Of a DNA stretch of 64,000 nucleotides, positions 45,565-54,235 are shown piece by piece. Numbering within the stretch: the first letter of the stretch is position 1; each line of letters begins with the position of its first letter. The notes under the pieces were generated by a model, which had not been told where the DNA came from, ran no database searches, and saw only the letters and a list, made by a program, of their open reading frames with translations. The DNA comes from a bacterium (lineage in GTDB: Bacteria > Electryoneota > RPQS01 > DYHQ01): assembly GCA_030622545.1 (NCBI GenBank), contig JAUXGA010000001.1, positions 1 to 64,000 on the forward strand. The letters run 5' to 3'. Both the position numbers and the translations under genes were made by a program.

Positions 45565-46893
45565 ATGTTGAAACGTAGCTTGATTTTTGGAATTGCGATT
45601 CTGATTCTCGTTACAGCATCTTTCGCTGAAACAGAATCACATCTCTTCAGTGTCTTGACAGGGAAAGCGTCTCAGGCCTATTTCGGTTCCGCTGCTCTAG
45701 GAGCTGCGGATTGGAGAGGGGTGGGAGTGCCATGTGTCGCCGCTGCGGCTTCAGGGGGCATCGGGCTGATTCATCGCGGAGCTGTTTATCTTTACGACAC
45801 GCTGGATGCCGCTACGCCTGTCGTGGTTTTAAAGGGCCCAGAGGATGGAGACCTATTCGGATACCGGCTTGCCGGACTGACGGATATGAACGGCGACGAA
45901 ATCCCGGATTTGGCTGTAGCTGCTCCCTATATGGGAACCCAGTCAAAAAGGCCCGGCAAGGTTTATCTGTACGCTGGAGGCGGTGGATTCGGAGAACCCA
46001 AGCCACTCGAGTTCAGTGTCAATGAGAAAGGGAATGGATTCGGAAGAGCCGTATGCGTAGAAGATTTGAATGGAGACGGTCTGGCGGATTTAATCGTAGG
46101 AGCTCCGTATTCGAATCATGGAGGAATCCTGGCGGGTCGAGTCTATATCTGGTGGGGACGTGAAAACTTAAAGAGTGGTGTGAAACCGGATGTCACTTTG
46201 AACCACGGGACAACAAATGATATGTATGGAGCGGCTTTAGCTGTTGGCGATTTAAACGGCGACGGCCATGCTGATTTAGCTGTCGGCTCGCCCCAACATA
46301 ATATCGGGCAAGACCTTCCGGGATCCGTTTTCATCTTTTTCGGAGGGGACAACGCGAAATGGAGCAAACCTTCCCTTATTCTAAATGGAGAAACGACAAC
46401 CTTCCAAGACCATTTCGGAGCCACGCTGGTTATTCCGGGAGATGTCAATGGAGATGGTTCGGATGATCTGTTGGTTGGCGCTCCGAATGTGAAGACTTTG
46501 GGAAGCGATCAGGGCAGAGTCTATCTCTTTTCTGGAGGGCAAAGTCTGGATAGCGAACCGGATCTACAACTGGATGGGGAAGAAGAGATTAACCTTTTCG
46601 GCTCCGGACTCTTTGGCATCGGAGATCTAAATCAGGACGGCAAAGCTGATTTTGCCGTTCAAGCGGAAAGCGCAGGGGGAGGTCGTGGAGTTGTCTATTT
46701 TTATTATGGAGGATGGGAAAGACCTTTCTATGAGATGACCGGAGAATACGTGGGGGATCGACTGGGGAACTGTGTTGTGAATTTGGGAGATTACAATAAG
46801 GATGGAACGCAGGACGTAGCCGTTTGTGCCGCATGGAATGATACCAATGGAGATGATGCCGGGAGAGTCTATATTCTATCTTTTCAGAAGTAA
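45565..46893 (+). CDS. Exported FG-GAP/integrin-alpha-like beta-propeller protein
   Basis: A 442-aa exported protein. The start at 45565 has TAGGAGAT in front and opens the signal peptide (LIFGIAILILVTASFAET); the ORF track starts 35 codons earlier within a terminator. Six to seven FG-GAP repeats of ~60 aa follow, each with a calcium loop such as DLNGDGLADLIVGAPYS, DLNGDGHADLAVGSP and DVNGDGSDDLLVGAP, then GRVYLF. This predicts a seven-bladed propeller like the head of integrin alpha chains, used for binding proteins or glycans. It has no T9SS tail or lipobox. A large hairpin terminator follows the stop. Its position next to the giant protein suggests a shared surface function, but this is only context. 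Confidence 0.88.
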   Translation: MLKRSLIFGIAILILVTASFAETESHLFSVLTGKASQAYFGSAALGAADWRGVGVPCVAAAASGGIGLIHRGAVYLYDTLDAATPVVVLKGPEDGDLFGYRLAGLTDMNGDEIPDLAVAAPYMGTQSKRPGKVYLYAGGGGFGEPKPLEFSVNEKGNGFGRAVCVEDLNGDGLADLIVGAPYSNHGGILAGRVYIWWGRENLKSGVKPDVTLNHGTTNDMYGAALAVGDLNGDGHADLAVGSPQHNIGQDLPGSVFIFFGGDNAKWSKPSLILNGETTTFQDHFGATLVIPGDVNGDGSDDLLVGAPNVKTLGSDQGRVYLFSGGQSLDSEPDLQLDGEEEINLFGSGLFGIGDLNQDGKADFAVQAESAGGGRGVVYFYYGGWERPFYEMTGEYVGDRLGNCVVNLGDYNKDGTQDVAVCAAWNDTNGDDAGRVYILSFQK

Positions 46894-46915
46894 AAAAAGT
46901 TGCCTGAGTTTTTTC

Positions 46916-46950
46916 AGCGAGACGCCTCTTTTAAAAAGGGGCGTCTCGCT
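46916..46950. terminator. Long near-perfect palindromic terminator
   Basis: AGCGAGACGCC pairs with GGCGTCTCGCT, and the inner CTTTT pairs with AAAAG, giving a hairpin of about 16 bp. T-rich sequence stands on both sides (TTTTTTC before, GTTTTG after), so it ends the FG-GAP transcript just before the promoter of the glycan locus. Confidence 0.82.
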
Positions 46951-46961
46951 CTGTGTTTTGA

Positions 46962-46990
46962 TTGCATTTTTCGGAATATATGTGTATATT
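46962..46990 (+). promoter_or_regulatory. Promoter of the envelope-glycan locus
   Basis: TTGCAT (46962-46967), 17-bp spacer, TATATT (46985-46990). The -35 box is the same variant as in the promoter at 7335. No further strong promoter or terminator was seen between here and 56.6 kb, so a long polycistronic message is likely. Confidence 0.72.
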
Positions 46991-47031
46991 AAAAGATTGA
47001 GAAAAGAGGGGTAAACAAAAGACGTATATCT

Positions 47032-48339
47032 ATGGATATCAATGTGTTAAAAGAGAAAATCAAAGCAAAAACACTCAGAATTGGTGTGATCGGTTTGGGG
47101 TATGTCGGCTTGCCTCTGGCTGTGGAATTCGCCCAAAAAGGGATCCGCGTTATTGGTGTCGAAAAAGATGCGGAAAAAGTTTCGAAGCTCAATCGTGGAG
47201 AAAACTACATCCTCGATGTAGACAACAAAGTCCTCTCGGATTTGGTTTCTCGAGGATTACTTACCGCAACGACGGATTATTCGGTTGTTGGACAACTCGA
47301 TTCGATTTCCATCTGCGTTCCAACCCCACTGAATAAAATCGGAGACCCGGATATTTCTCTGATTATTTCCGCTCGCGATGAAATCATCAAACATCTAAAG
47401 CCGGGAACGATCATTGTTCTGGAAAGTACGACCTATCCGGGAACGACGGAAGAAGTTATTGCTCCCGCTTTTGAGAAGGCGGGTTTTCACGTCGGGAAGG
47501 ATATCTTTATTGCGTTCTCACCTGAACGAATCGATCCGGGAAATCCTGTGTACGGAACCCACAACACTCCCAAAGTCATCGGAGGTATGACACCACAATG
47601 CCTTGAAATGGCGTCGGAAATTTACGGCCTGATTATCGATAAGGTCGTTCCGGTATCATCAACGCGTGCAGCAGAACTCAGCAAGCTTCTTGAAAACACG
47701 TTCCGCTCGATCAACATCGGCCTTGTCAATGAACTGGCGATTATGTGCCATCTCTTGAATGTCGATGTCTGGGAAGTGATTCAATCGGCGGCGACGAAGC
47801 CCTTCGGGTTCATGCCTTTTTATCCCGGTCCGGGTCTCGGTGGCCACTGCATACCGATTGACCCGATCTATCTCTCATGGAAACTAAAAACACTCAATTA
47901 CAGAGCACGATTCATCGAACTCGCCAGCGAGATTAACACCTTTATGCCCGAATATGTCGTCAATCGAGTGACGATAGCTCTGAACGAACACGAACGTTCC
48001 ATCAAAGGCTCAAAAATTCTCGTGCTGGGTGTTGCCTACAAAAGAGACATTGATGATCCGCGAGAATCACCTGCACTTGACATTATCGAGCTTCTAATAA
48101 AACGCGGCGCCGATGTTCGGTATCATGATCCGTATATATCCACAGTATCGATTAGCGATAAAACTTTTAAATCCGTGGAACTCACCGATGAAATGCTGGC
48201 GTCTCAACATGCCGCCGTCATTGCAACGGATCATACAGATGTTGACTATGAGCGGGTTGTCAAGCTTTCAAAGTTGGTTGTCGATACGCGGAATGCAACA
48301 GCAAAGATCGGTCGTCGGGGGAATATCGTCAAACTCTGA
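47032..48339 (+). CDS. UDP-N-acetylglucosamine/mannosamine 6-dehydrogenase (WbpA/WecC type)
   Basis: A 435-aa cytoplasmic nucleotide-sugar dehydrogenase that oxidises a UDP-HexNAc to the uronic acid with two NAD. The Rossmann motif is GLGYVGLP (21-28). The CVPTPL and ESTTYPGTTEE blocks and FSPERIDPGNP are those of the WbpA group rather than UDP-glucose dehydrogenase. The catalytic Cys is Cys273 in GGHCIPIDP. It is the first gene of the glycan locus, behind its own promoter. The product would be UDP-GlcNAcA or UDP-ManNAcA for an envelope polysaccharide. Confidence 0.93.
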   Translation: MDINVLKEKIKAKTLRIGVIGLGYVGLPLAVEFAQKGIRVIGVEKDAEKVSKLNRGENYILDVDNKVLSDLVSRGLLTATTDYSVVGQLDSISICVPTPLNKIGDPDISLIISARDEIIKHLKPGTIIVLESTTYPGTTEEVIAPAFEKAGFHVGKDIFIAFSPERIDPGNPVYGTHNTPKVIGGMTPQCLEMASEIYGLIIDKVVPVSSTRAAELSKLLENTFRSINIGLVNELAIMCHLLNVDVWEVIQSAATKPFGFMPFYPGPGLGGHCIPIDPIYLSWKLKTLNYRARFIELASEINTFMPEYVVNRVTIALNEHERSIKGSKILVLGVAYKRDIDDPRESPALDIIELLIKRGADVRYHDPYISTVSISDKTFKSVELTDEMLASQHAAVIATDHTDVDYERVVKLSKLVVDTRNATAKIGRRGNIVKL

Positions 48340-48395
48340 GTTTTGGATTTTCCTTGGAATAGAGAAACAGTATCTTATATCCATTGAAAGGTCGT

Positions 48396-49304
48396 ATGAA
48401 GCGAATTCGTGACGCCATTGAATTGATTCGTCCGCAGCAATGGACCAAGAATCTGGTGGTCTTTGCAGCGATTCTATTTTCACCTGCTCGAGTTGCAGTT
48501 GAAAACCCGTTTGTCGTCATCGAAGTTGTTCAAGCTTTCGTGGCGTTCTGTTGTCTTTCCGGCGCGATTTACGCTTTCAATGATTGGAAGGATATCGAAA
48601 GCGATAAACAACATCCTGTCAAGAGCAAGAGACCTCTGGCATCGGGGCGTATTCCTCCGGGTGCGGGGCTTTTCATTTCCATGGTTCTTGTTTCAGGTGG
48701 ATTGCTTTGGGCTTTTGCTCTGGATATCTGGTTTGGCTGGATCGGGACGATTTATGTTGTCACCAATCTCGCGTACTCTCTGGGATTAAAACACGTCGTT
48801 ATACTGGATGTTCTTGTTCTCTCCGTCGGATTTGTACTGAGGGCTTTAGGCGGAATTGCGGTTATCTGGCGCGATATTCCGGATTTCTATTTATCGTATT
48901 GGCTGCTTCTATGTGCGTTTCTATTATCTCTTTTTCTTGCGCTGGCCAAACGGCGGCATGAAATTTCTCTGCTCGGAGAGCAGGCTTCATCGCATCGAGC
49001 CTCCTTGTCGCATTATTCGACCGTTTTCATTGACCAGATGCTGGCGGTTCTTGCGGCAACGACGCTCTTGGCCTACAGTCTCTATACTATTTCAGATGAC
49101 ACGCTCGAACACTATGGAACACGCGCGCTCTTCTGGACCATTCCTTTCGTTGTTTATGGGCTTTTCCGATACCTCTACTTGATTTATCATCGAGCGGAAG
49201 GCGGAGACCCCACGAAAATCCTCGTACGAGATCGTCCGATGATGATCAATGCGTTACTTTGGGTGCTGTCCGCAGCATTGATAGTGTATTTTGTGTCTCG
49301 GTAA
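48396..49304 (+). CDS. UbiA-family prenyltransferase, decaprenyl-phosphate phosphoribosyltransferase-like
   Basis: A 302-aa inner-membrane enzyme with about eight to nine membrane segments. ATG 48396 is chosen over the track's TTG (48384) because GAAAGG stands 4 nt before it. The first Asp motif is NDWKDIESDKQHP with KSKRPLASG, and the second region is YSLGLKHVVILDVLVL. These resemble DPPR synthase (Rv3806c type), which moves phosphoribose from PRPP to a polyprenyl phosphate, more than quinone-pathway UbiA. In this place it may supply a lipid-linked pentose donor for the surface glycan. No DprE-type epimerase pair is visible. Confidence 0.85.
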   Translation: MKRIRDAIELIRPQQWTKNLVVFAAILFSPARVAVENPFVVIEVVQAFVAFCCLSGAIYAFNDWKDIESDKQHPVKSKRPLASGRIPPGAGLFISMVLVSGGLLWAFALDIWFGWIGTIYVVTNLAYSLGLKHVVILDVLVLSVGFVLRALGGIAVIWRDIPDFYLSYWLLLCAFLLSLFLALAKRRHEISLLGEQASSHRASLSHYSTVFIDQMLAVLAATTLLAYSLYTISDDTLEHYGTRALFWTIPFVVYGLFRYLYLIYHRAEGGDPTKILVRDRPMMINALLWVLSAALIVYFVSR

Positions 49305-49315
49305 GGGAGGTTCCC

Positions 49316-50746
49316 ATGAAGAAACAATCAACTCTATGGAACATTGCGCTGGCTGCGTTTGTCTGTCTTTTTGCGGGATGTGCATCCGAAGAAACGGGAG
49401 GAAGAGTCTCCGGCCGTGTCATGCTTGAAGGGCGATCATCACATGCTGGAACAACCGTTGAATTGTACGGCAGCGGTTCTGATGAGCCCATCTGGCCGAT
49501 TATAGCAGGCCGTTCCTGTTTGGCTTTTCCGTATTCCGCCCAAGCTCATTTCGATTGGCGAATGCACCAACCGTTGCACTCGACAACAACGGATGGAGCC
49601 GGAGATTTTGCTATCTCCGATGTTCCAAGTGGTGACTACATTCTCTGTGCGCGCCATGATAGTTTCGGCTGGAGTTCTCCGGTTCCGGTGAGTATTCAGG
49701 GGGGAGATGTTTCGGCGGGCGAGATTTCTTTGTATCACGAAACGTCGTATAATTTCAAATATTTTCAAGAAGACACGGTTTTCGAAGAGGGACACCACTA
49801 CATCTTTGAGGGTCTTGTCTTCGTTGAAGATGGTGTGACATTGACAATCGAACCGGGAGCCGTGATTCGCCTCGCACAGGAACAGATGCTAATCGTCGAG
49901 GGAACCCTCTTGGCACAGGGGACACCGGAGAAGTGGATTGTATGGACGTCGAACTCGGATACGCTTCTGAGTTCTCAGTGGAATAACATTGAGTTCAGAG
50001 CTACTGCTCAGCGACCGCACTTGACTTATAATCGTATCGAAGGAACCTATCAGGGAATCAATTCCACCTATGTCGGCGGTGAGTTTGACCATTGCTTCTT
50101 TCGCAAGGCGGGTGCGTCATGTTTGAACCTTTCCGGAACAAACATCCGAGTTACCAATAGTGTCTTCTACGAAGTTGGCGGTACTGGTGTGACAGTGAAT
50201 ACGGCCGTTGATCCGAAGATTGATCATAATGTGCTCTATGATATCATCACATACGGTGTTGAGGCGTTCGATTGCGACGGCGGAATTATCTATAATAATT
50301 GGTTCGTTCGATGCGGCAGCGCCGGTTCCGAGGCAAGTATCCATGTCTTGCTGAGTAATGATGTACACATCCTGCACAATGAAATACTCGATTGCAAATA
50401 CGGAATCAATGTCGGCTCGCAGTGCAATGAAACGAATCTTATCCAGGCGAATTATTTCGCGGACATAAGTACAGGGATTTTCATTGGCGTAACTCAGGAC
50501 AATATCGGACCGTCTTACCCAACGATTCGATACAATTGCCTTTCAGGAGCTTCTCATCGCTATTGTCTTCATGTCAGCAGTTGCGACTGGAATGACCATG
50601 ATATTCAAGCTCCCAGCAACTACTGGGATTCTGAAGTGGCTAATCCCGTCTGGGATTATATAGATGACCCGGATACTCCGTGTCCCCATGTTTTCATTAC
50701 GCCTGAATTACCAAGTTGTCCCGATAGTGCGGGTGTTGAATGCTGA
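49316..50746 (+). CDS. Lipoprotein with carboxypeptidase-regulatory-like domain and parallel beta-helix
   Basis: A 476-aa predicted lipoprotein. The start at 49316 has AAGGGAGG in front; the ORF track begins 19 codons too early. The lipobox is FAGC (Cys21). Residues ~28-140 form a carboxypeptidase-regulatory-like sandwich (GRVSGRVMLEGRSS; FAISDVPSGDYILCARHDSF). From ~165 the sequence is a right-handed beta helix (TLTIEPGAVIRLAQEQMLIV; IRVTNSVFYEVGGTGVTV; ILHNEILDCKYGINVG), the fold of many polysaccharide lyases and glycan-binding proteins. No lyase active site can be assigned. It stands within the glycan operon, so a role in handling or anchoring the glycan is possible. Confidence 0.82.
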   Translation: MKKQSTLWNIALAAFVCLFAGCASEETGGRVSGRVMLEGRSSHAGTTVELYGSGSDEPIWPIIAGRSCLAFPYSAQAHFDWRMHQPLHSTTTDGAGDFAISDVPSGDYILCARHDSFGWSSPVPVSIQGGDVSAGEISLYHETSYNFKYFQEDTVFEEGHHYIFEGLVFVEDGVTLTIEPGAVIRLAQEQMLIVEGTLLAQGTPEKWIVWTSNSDTLLSSQWNNIEFRATAQRPHLTYNRIEGTYQGINSTYVGGEFDHCFFRKAGASCLNLSGTNIRVTNSVFYEVGGTGVTVNTAVDPKIDHNVLYDIITYGVEAFDCDGGIIYNNWFVRCGSAGSEASIHVLLSNDVHILHNEILDCKYGINVGSQCNETNLIQANYFADISTGIFIGVTQDNIGPSYPTIRYNCLSGASHRYCLHVSSCDWNDHDIQAPSNYWDSEVANPVWDYIDDPDTPCPHVFITPELPSCPDSAGVEC

Positions 50747-50754
50747 ATTAGCTG

Positions 50755-52158
50755 ATGCAGTACCTCGGCAAAGATATTCTTACAGAAGGATCCCTGCTGC
50801 ACCTGAACCGGGAAACGGCATGGAGAAAACTGCGTTCCCGCGCGAAACAGGGCATTCGAAAAGCGCAGCGAGCAGGCGTTCGTATGGTGGAAAGCCGCGA
50901 CCTCAGCCTGATGGCACAGGTTTGGTATGACCCTGAGACACTGACGGAGCATCTAGATGAAGAGCAGAAGCTTTTTCTCGCGTACATCGGGGAGGAACTG
51001 GTCGGAGGGATCATCGTTACCCCCGTAACGTCAAACACGCTCTTTTATCATTACGGAGGAACCAACGAACGGGGGCGGTGTCATGAGGTCAATGCCTATC
51101 TTTTCTGGCATATTGTGGAAACCTACGAAGACAGTCCTTTTGAGTACCTCGATGTCGGCGTATCCTATCGAGAAGAGCTGCAGCATTATTTTCGGAAGTA
51201 CTGTACGCAATCCTATCCAATCCTGTTTCATCCACCTCCGGTTGAAGTACGACCTGTCATTCGCCTGAATTCCGTCGGTGCGGAACACTTGCATTGGGAC
51301 GCCCGAACGGCTCCTCCGATAAACACGCAGCTCTTGGAGTACTTTGAAACGGAGTTCACGTTCCTTCCTTCCGGGATATTCGCTCTTCAATCCGCCTTTC
51401 GCGCTGCGGACGTTCCGCGAGGTTCCTCTATTCTCGTTAAGTCATCTGTCGGGCTTTCAAGTTACATGGATGATTTGAAGGCGTCCTTCGGAAACGATTT
51501 TCGTTTTGTTGCCTCCAGCAAGACTCCGGATGCGGTGCTCATTTGTCACCGATGGGGGATTGCGGATGAAAGCGTCGAGGAGTTTTCTCAAACGGCGCTG
51601 CCGCTTATCGAGGACTGCAGAGATACGATTGATGCGGAGGTGGGCGGAACTCGCGTCGGTGGTTTTGGAACGTTTGCTGTTTTTGATTTTGCGCGAATTT
51701 TTCCTATGCAGCATGGAGCGCTTCTGCTGGGACATTATTTCAATGACAAGGAAGTCTGGGACAGATTGCATTGCCTGGATGTGACAAAGCGCAACGTCGT
51801 TCGAGAACAACTGCTTTCGTTTTGGCCTGTGCGAGAGGATTTCGCGAAAAAAAGAAAAGATAACTGGTCGTACCTCGAAGAACTATTTCAACAAGTGGGA
51901 ATGACATCAGTTAGCGGGAAACAGCCATCGAAATCTCCCACAGCATTTCTTTTAAAATGCGATGAGCCTTATTCGGCAAAGAAAATCTCAGCGCGCCTTG
52001 AGCCGTTTGGAGTGTTTGTCGAGACAGATGTCAAAGAACAAATTGTCGCGTTGCCCTGCCATGCGGGGCTTGATAAGGGACAGCTCGACTATATTTTTGG
52101 GGCATTCCGCGGCATGATAAATCCCTGTTACACCTATCGAAGAAAAGAGAACTCTTGA
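50755..52158 (+). CDS. FemAB/GNAT-like acyltransferase fused to a DegT-like domain lacking the PLP lysine
   Basis: A 467-aa protein with two parts. Residues ~15-170 resemble the C-terminal GNAT lobe of FemAB-type aminoacyl/acyl transferases (LRSRAKQGIRKAQRAGVRMV; FLAYIGEELVGGIIVTPVT; FEYLDVGVSYREELQHYFRK). Residues ~195-465 resemble a DegT/DnrJ/EryC1 aminotransferase in order and secondary structure: PLIEDCRDTIDA matches LLIEDAAQAIGA of the neighbour at 53109, and VFDFARIFPMQHGALLL matches YSFYPTKNLGGIGDGGMVV. The PLP-binding Lys is absent (F316 or nearby), while Asp287 is kept. The second half is therefore probably not a working aminotransferase and may bind the amino-sugar product instead. 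Acylation of an amino sugar made by the neighbour is a reasonable hypothesis. The stop overlaps the next start (TTGA). Confidence 0.72.
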   Translation: MQYLGKDILTEGSLLHLNRETAWRKLRSRAKQGIRKAQRAGVRMVESRDLSLMAQVWYDPETLTEHLDEEQKLFLAYIGEELVGGIIVTPVTSNTLFYHYGGTNERGRCHEVNAYLFWHIVETYEDSPFEYLDVGVSYREELQHYFRKYCTQSYPILFHPPPVEVRPVIRLNSVGAEHLHWDARTAPPINTQLLEYFETEFTFLPSGIFALQSAFRAADVPRGSSILVKSSVGLSSYMDDLKASFGNDFRFVASSKTPDAVLICHRWGIADESVEEFSQTALPLIEDCRDTIDAEVGGTRVGGFGTFAVFDFARIFPMQHGALLLGHYFNDKEVWDRLHCLDVTKRNVVREQLLSFWPVREDFAKKRKDNWSYLEELFQQVGMTSVSGKQPSKSPTAFLLKCDEPYSAKKISARLEPFGVFVETDVKEQIVALPCHAGLDKGQLDYIFGAFRGMINPCYTYRRKENS

Positions 52159-53105
52159 GAACTTTGAAAAAGAAAGCCCATTATCTGGTCACAGGGGGCG
52201 CCGGTTTTATTGGATCGAATATCGTTACTCGGCTCGTTGAACGCGGAGAAAGAGTCACCGTATTCGACAATTTCGCTACAGGAAAACGAGATAATCTGAC
52301 GCCGTTTCTTTCAGAGATAACGCTCTATGAAGGAGATGTACGCAGCTACCATCAGGTACGCGAAGCGGTGGAAGGAGTCGACTATGTTTTGCATCAAGCG
52401 GCTTTGCCATCGGTGCCGCGTTCCGTACGCGATCCCATCACATCCAACCAAGTGAATGTTGATGGGACGGTAAATCTTCTTATGGCCGCGAGAGATGCCA
52501 AAGTAAAGCGATTCGTTTTTGCATCATCTTCGTCCGTTTATGGAGATAGTCCGACGCTGCCGAAAATAGAAGATATGCCCACCAACCCTCTTTCTCCCTA
52601 TGCGATTTCGAAATTAGCAGGCGAAGAATATGGTCGCGTGTTTGCGCATATCTACGGTTTGGAAGTCGTTGCCCTGCGCTATTTCAATGTCTTCGGTCCG
52701 CGTCAAGATCCGACGTCCCAATATTCCGCTGTTATTCCCCGTTTTATTATGGCGTTGAAAGCGGGAGACTCGCCGGTTATCTACGGAGACGGTCAACAAT
52801 CCCGTGACTTCACGTTTGTATCGAACAACGTCGAAGCAAATCTGCTCGCCTGTCATGCAAAGGATATTGCCGGGCAGGTGTTTAATGTCGCTTGCGGATA
52901 TCGTTTCTCTCTGCTTGATCTCCTGCGTGAATTACAGGAGATTCTGGGAACGAATATTCAACCGAACTTCGAGGCGGCGCGACCGGGAGATGTTCTCCAT
53001 TCACAAGCAGGGATTAGTAAAATCAAGGCCGCAATGAATTTCAAGGTGGTCGCAGATTTCCGAGAAGGATTGGAAGAGACGGTTAAGTATTTTTTTGGAG
53101 GGTGA
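52155..53105 (+). CDS. NAD-dependent epimerase/dehydratase, UDP-GlcNAc 4-epimerase-like (WbpP type)
   Basis: A 316-aa extended SDR enzyme. It has TGGAGFIGSN near the N-terminus, the active-site region SSSSVYGD and the catalytic YAISK. The block QAALPSVPRSVRDP with a small residue at the gatekeeper position is typical of WbpP-like epimerases that accept N-acetylated sugars. The start is TTG, overlapping the preceding stop by 4 nt and preceded by AAAGAGA. It likely provides UDP-GalNAc, or the acid form together with the dehydrogenase at 47032. Confidence 0.9.
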   Translation: MRTLKKKAHYLVTGGAGFIGSNIVTRLVERGERVTVFDNFATGKRDNLTPFLSEITLYEGDVRSYHQVREAVEGVDYVLHQAALPSVPRSVRDPITSNQVNVDGTVNLLMAARDAKVKRFVFASSSSVYGDSPTLPKIEDMPTNPLSPYAISKLAGEEYGRVFAHIYGLEVVALRYFNVFGPRQDPTSQYSAVIPRFIMALKAGDSPVIYGDGQQSRDFTFVSNNVEANLLACHAKDIAGQVFNVACGYRFSLLDLLRELQEILGTNIQPNFEAARPGDVLHSQAGISKIKAAMNFKVVADFREGLEETVKYFFGG

Positions 53106-53108
53106 TAA

Positions 53109-54221
53109 ATGCAAATCCCCATGCTCGATCTGAAAGCTCAGTTTGCTGGGATTAAAGAAGATGTCTTGGCGGCGGTTCATGAGGTTTTCGATGATCAATG
53201 GTTTATTTTGGGTCCCCGAGTAAAATCACTGGAAGAGAAAATCGCAGCGCTGTGCCATGTCCGTCATGCCGTTGGAGTTTCGTCCGGCACAGATGCTATT
53301 TTGATGGCTCTGATGGCGGCGGGAGTCGGACCTGGTGATGAGGTTGTGACGACTCCTTATACTTTTTTCTCGACAGTCAGTTCGATTGTCCGTTTGGGCG
53401 CAAAACCTGTTCTGGCTGATATAGAACCGGACACTTTCAACATTGATCCGAAGAAAGCAGCGTCCGCATGCACAAGCAAGACGCGAGTACTGTTGCCCGT
53501 TCATCTCTTTGGCCACCTGATTAATGGAAAAGAATTTCGTTCAATCGCCGCGGAAAAGAACGCTCTTCTAATTGAAGACGCCGCTCAGGCAATTGGAGCG
53601 CGAGGAGGCGGTTTCGAAGCGGGAGAGATCGGCTCGATGGCATGTTACTCGTTTTATCCAACGAAGAATCTGGGTGGCATTGGAGATGGCGGGATGGTCG
53701 TAACCGACAAAGATGATATCGCCGCCCGTCTGCGAATACTTCGAGTACATGGTGGACGGGATAAGTATGTCCATTCTTATGTGGGAATCAATGGTCGCTT
53801 GGATGAGTTGCAGGCAGCGGTGCTTCTCGTAAAATTGCCTCACCTTGCACGCTGGAATGAAGCACGTCGGACGATTGCTTCGCGTTACAAGGAAGCTTTC
53901 GCGGGATTGCCGATAACTCTTCCCATAGAACGCCCCGGCTTCTATCATACCTATCATCAATTTGTCATCAGACTCGCGGATCGAGATCGTCTGCAGCAAT
54001 ACTTGAGGGAGCATGGCATCGGCAACGATATTTATTATCCGATTCCACTGCATTTGCAAGAGTGTTTTCAGGATTTGGGATACAAAAAAGGAGATTTTCC
54101 GATAGCGGAGCAATGCGCAAAAGAAGCCTTGGCGCTTCCCGCATATCCGGAGCTTTCCCAAGAAAGTCAGGATGAAGTCATTGCTCGAATTCATGCTTTC
54201 TTTGGGAAAGCACATGCTTGA
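53109..54221 (+). CDS. DegT/DnrJ/EryC1/StrS-family sugar aminotransferase
   Basis: A 370-aa PLP enzyme that adds an amino group to a keto nucleotide sugar. It has the DAAQ motif with Asp157 and Gln160 and the Schiff-base Lys186 in SFYPTKNLGG. Length and the FFSTVSSIVRLGAKPVLADI block match WbpE/ArnB-like enzymes. It starts 3 nt after the epimerase gene. The oxidoreductase that normally makes the 3- or 4-keto substrate (WbpB type or a 4,6-dehydratase) is not in the window. Its neighbour at 50755 is a degenerate paralogue of this fold. Confidence 0.95.
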   Translation: MQIPMLDLKAQFAGIKEDVLAAVHEVFDDQWFILGPRVKSLEEKIAALCHVRHAVGVSSGTDAILMALMAAGVGPGDEVVTTPYTFFSTVSSIVRLGAKPVLADIEPDTFNIDPKKAASACTSKTRVLLPVHLFGHLINGKEFRSIAAEKNALLIEDAAQAIGARGGGFEAGEIGSMACYSFYPTKNLGGIGDGGMVVTDKDDIAARLRILRVHGGRDKYVHSYVGINGRLDELQAAVLLVKLPHLARWNEARRTIASRYKEAFAGLPITLPIERPGFYHTYHQFVIRLADRDRLQQYLREHGIGNDIYYPIPLHLQECFQDLGYKKGDFPIAEQCAKEALALPAYPELSQESQDEVIARIHAFFGKAHA

Positions 54222-54235
54222 TGGATTAGCGTAGT

